Positions 5,353 to 6,223 of a stretch of DNA of 6,223 nt are shown here, in pieces. The notes beneath the pieces were generated by a model, which had not been told where the DNA came from, searched no databases, and saw only the letters and a list, made by a program, of their open reading frames with translations. Source of the DNA: Actinomycetes bacterium (GTDB lineage Bacteria > Actinomycetota > Acidimicrobiia > Acidimicrobiales > RAAP-2); contig JAJZSM010000097.1 of the NCBI GenBank assembly GCA_021849765.1, positions 1 through 6,223 on the forward strand, given 5' to 3'. Positions within the stretch are counted from its first letter, which is position 1. Each line of letters starts with the position of its first letter. A program made the translations under genes and the position numbers.

Positions 5353-6223
5353 ATGACCTGACCGAGCTCGTCGAGAACATCCTTGGGCGCGCGGGGGACG
5401 ATGAGGCCATGGAGGTCTACGTGTCGGCGGGGACCGAGATTGCGATCAAGGTCTACGACGGCCGCGTTGAGAACCTCGCACGAGCCGCGTCCGGCGGCGT
5501 CGGGATCCGGATACTTCGCGAAGGCGCGGCCGGTGCCCGGGTCGGCGTGGCGTGGACCGGCTCGCTCGACGAGAGCGCCATCGATCGGGCGGTCAGTGAA
5601 GCGCGTGACAATGCCCGATTCGCCTCAGAGGACGAGTTTGTTGCGTTCGCCCGCCCCGACGGCGTCGCGTCCGCGCCACTCGAGTTGAGCGACCCGTCGG
5701 TGCGCTCGATGTCCCTCGATGACAAGGTGGCGCTCGCGGTCGCTACCGAACGCTTGGTTCGCGGAGCCCAACGGATCCGACAGGTCGAGTCCGCGGACTA
5801 CTCGGACTACGACGTACAGACCGTGGTCGCATCCACCTACGGGATCCGAGCACGGTCCGAGCGCACCGGTGCGTTCCTTTCGGTCGAGGCGATCGCCGCG
5901 GACGAGTCGGGCGACCAGACTGGATGGGGACTTCAGGCTGGTCGAGGCCCCGGCGTCCTGGAGTCGCAGCGGGTGGCGTCCGACGCGGTCAGTCGAGCCA
6001 CCCGCCTGGTCGGTGCCGTCAAGCCGCCGTCGATGCGAACGATCGCTGTCTTCAGCCCACGCAGCGCGGCCACGCTGCTCGCCATCATCGGATCGGCGTT
6101 GAGTGGTGACGCCGTGGTGCGGGGGCGCTCGATCTTCGCCGGCCGCATCGACACCGACGTCGCCTCGCCATCGGTCAGCGTCAGTGACGACCGTTGCAAC
6201 CGAGTGAGTTCTAGTGAGTCCAC
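5349..6223 (+). CDS. tldE: TldE/PmbA, non-catalytic partner of TldD (3' end cut by window)
   Basis: TldE (PmbA) is the paralogous partner of TldD. In the E. coli heterodimer it lacks the zinc site but is needed for activity and forms part of the substrate channel. The frame is open without a stop from the GTG at 5349 to the window edge: 291 codons plus two bases, about two thirds of the usual 450 residues. Family features are AMEVYVSAGTEIAIKVYDGRVENL at about 20-43, SGGVGIRIL at 48-56, and a PRSAATLLAIIGSALSGDAV segment at about 237-256 followed by GRSIFAGR. That segment stands where TldD has its metal motif, and no HExxxH is present, as expected for TldE. The GTG overlaps the tldD stop as GTGA, a classic coupled arrangement. 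A weak GGGGG run at 5335-5339 is the only ribosome-binding candidate. The in-frame ATG at 5409 is less likely as the start because it would lose the coupling and the first helix. The final codons read normally and show no frameshift. Confidence 0.93.
   Translation, partial: MNDLTELVENILGRAGDDEAMEVYVSAGTEIAIKVYDGRVENLARAASGGVGIRILREGAAGARVGVAWTGSLDESAIDRAVSEARDNARFASEDEFVAFARPDGVASAPLELSDPSVRSMSLDDKVALAVATERLVRGAQRIRQVESADYSDYDVQTVVASTYGIRARSERTGAFLSVEAIAADESGDQTGWGLQAGRGPGVLESQRVASDAVSRATRLVGAVKPPSMRTIAVFSPRSAATLLAIIGSALSGDAVVRGRSIFAGRIDTDVASPSVSVSDDRCNRVSSSES

Noticed and set aside
5719..6102. Plus-strand open frame of 127 codons inside the tldE region.
   Set aside because: The tldE frame stays open from 5349 to the window end and matches the family throughout, so this is a shadow.
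6181..6223. Possible frameshift or decay at the end of tldE, because the sequence DDRCNRVSSSES looks atypical.
   Set aside because: The segment follows a recognisable ASPSVSVSDD stretch equivalent to the family ASPLVTLVDD. The frame stays open, and this loop is variable among TldE proteins.
1..6223. CRISPR arrays, tRNA or rRNA genes, insertion sequences, attachment sites or phage genes.
   Set aside because: No regularly spaced repeats, RNA gene signatures, transposase motifs or terminal inverted repeats were seen. Nearly all the DNA is accounted for by six housekeeping genes.

Overview
The window looks like ordinary chromosome from a high-GC Gram-positive bacterium of the Actinomycetota. The bases are strongly G/C-rich with G/C-ending codons. 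FtsE ends in the actinobacterial-style RGVYG tail, and the Dxs thiamine-binding segment reads NDNGRSYAPT, the form usual in actinobacteria. A deep-branching class such as Acidimicrobiia is a guess that no marker here settles. There are no tRNA or rRNA genes, insertion sequences, CRISPR arrays or other signs of transfer, and coding density is very high.

Layout: (1) Positions 2-1530 on the plus strand hold the 3' part of ftsE and all of ftsX, joined by a one-base stop/start overlap. They encode the ATPase and membrane halves of the FtsEX complex, which links cell division to peptidoglycan hydrolysis. (2) Positions 1535-3889 on the minus strand hold dxs (first enzyme of the MEP isoprenoid pathway) followed 33 bases later by msrB (methionine-R-sulfoxide reductase). 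msrB converges on ftsX with only four bases between the two stop codons. (3) Positions 3952-6223 on the plus strand hold tldD and the first two thirds of tldE (pmbA), overlapping by four bases. They encode the two subunits of the TldD/TldE metalloprotease.

The only real non-coding stretch is the 62-base divergent gap between dxs and tldD. It contains what look like two back-to-back leaderless promoters. Each has a TANNNT -10 hexamer at exactly -12 to -7 from a GTG start, neither start has a Shine-Dalgarno sequence, and a perfect 12-base palindrome abuts the dxs -10. msrB also lacks a clear ribosome-binding site and has a TANNNT hexamer one base further upstream. This regulatory architecture is the most interesting signal here.

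I did not find a new multi-gene system. All six genes belong to well-known families and appear intact apart from the two cut by the window edges. The smaller oddities are a cysteine pair in the extracellular domain of FtsX, the very tight ftsX/msrB convergence, and the absence of smpB or a peptidase gene directly after ftsX.
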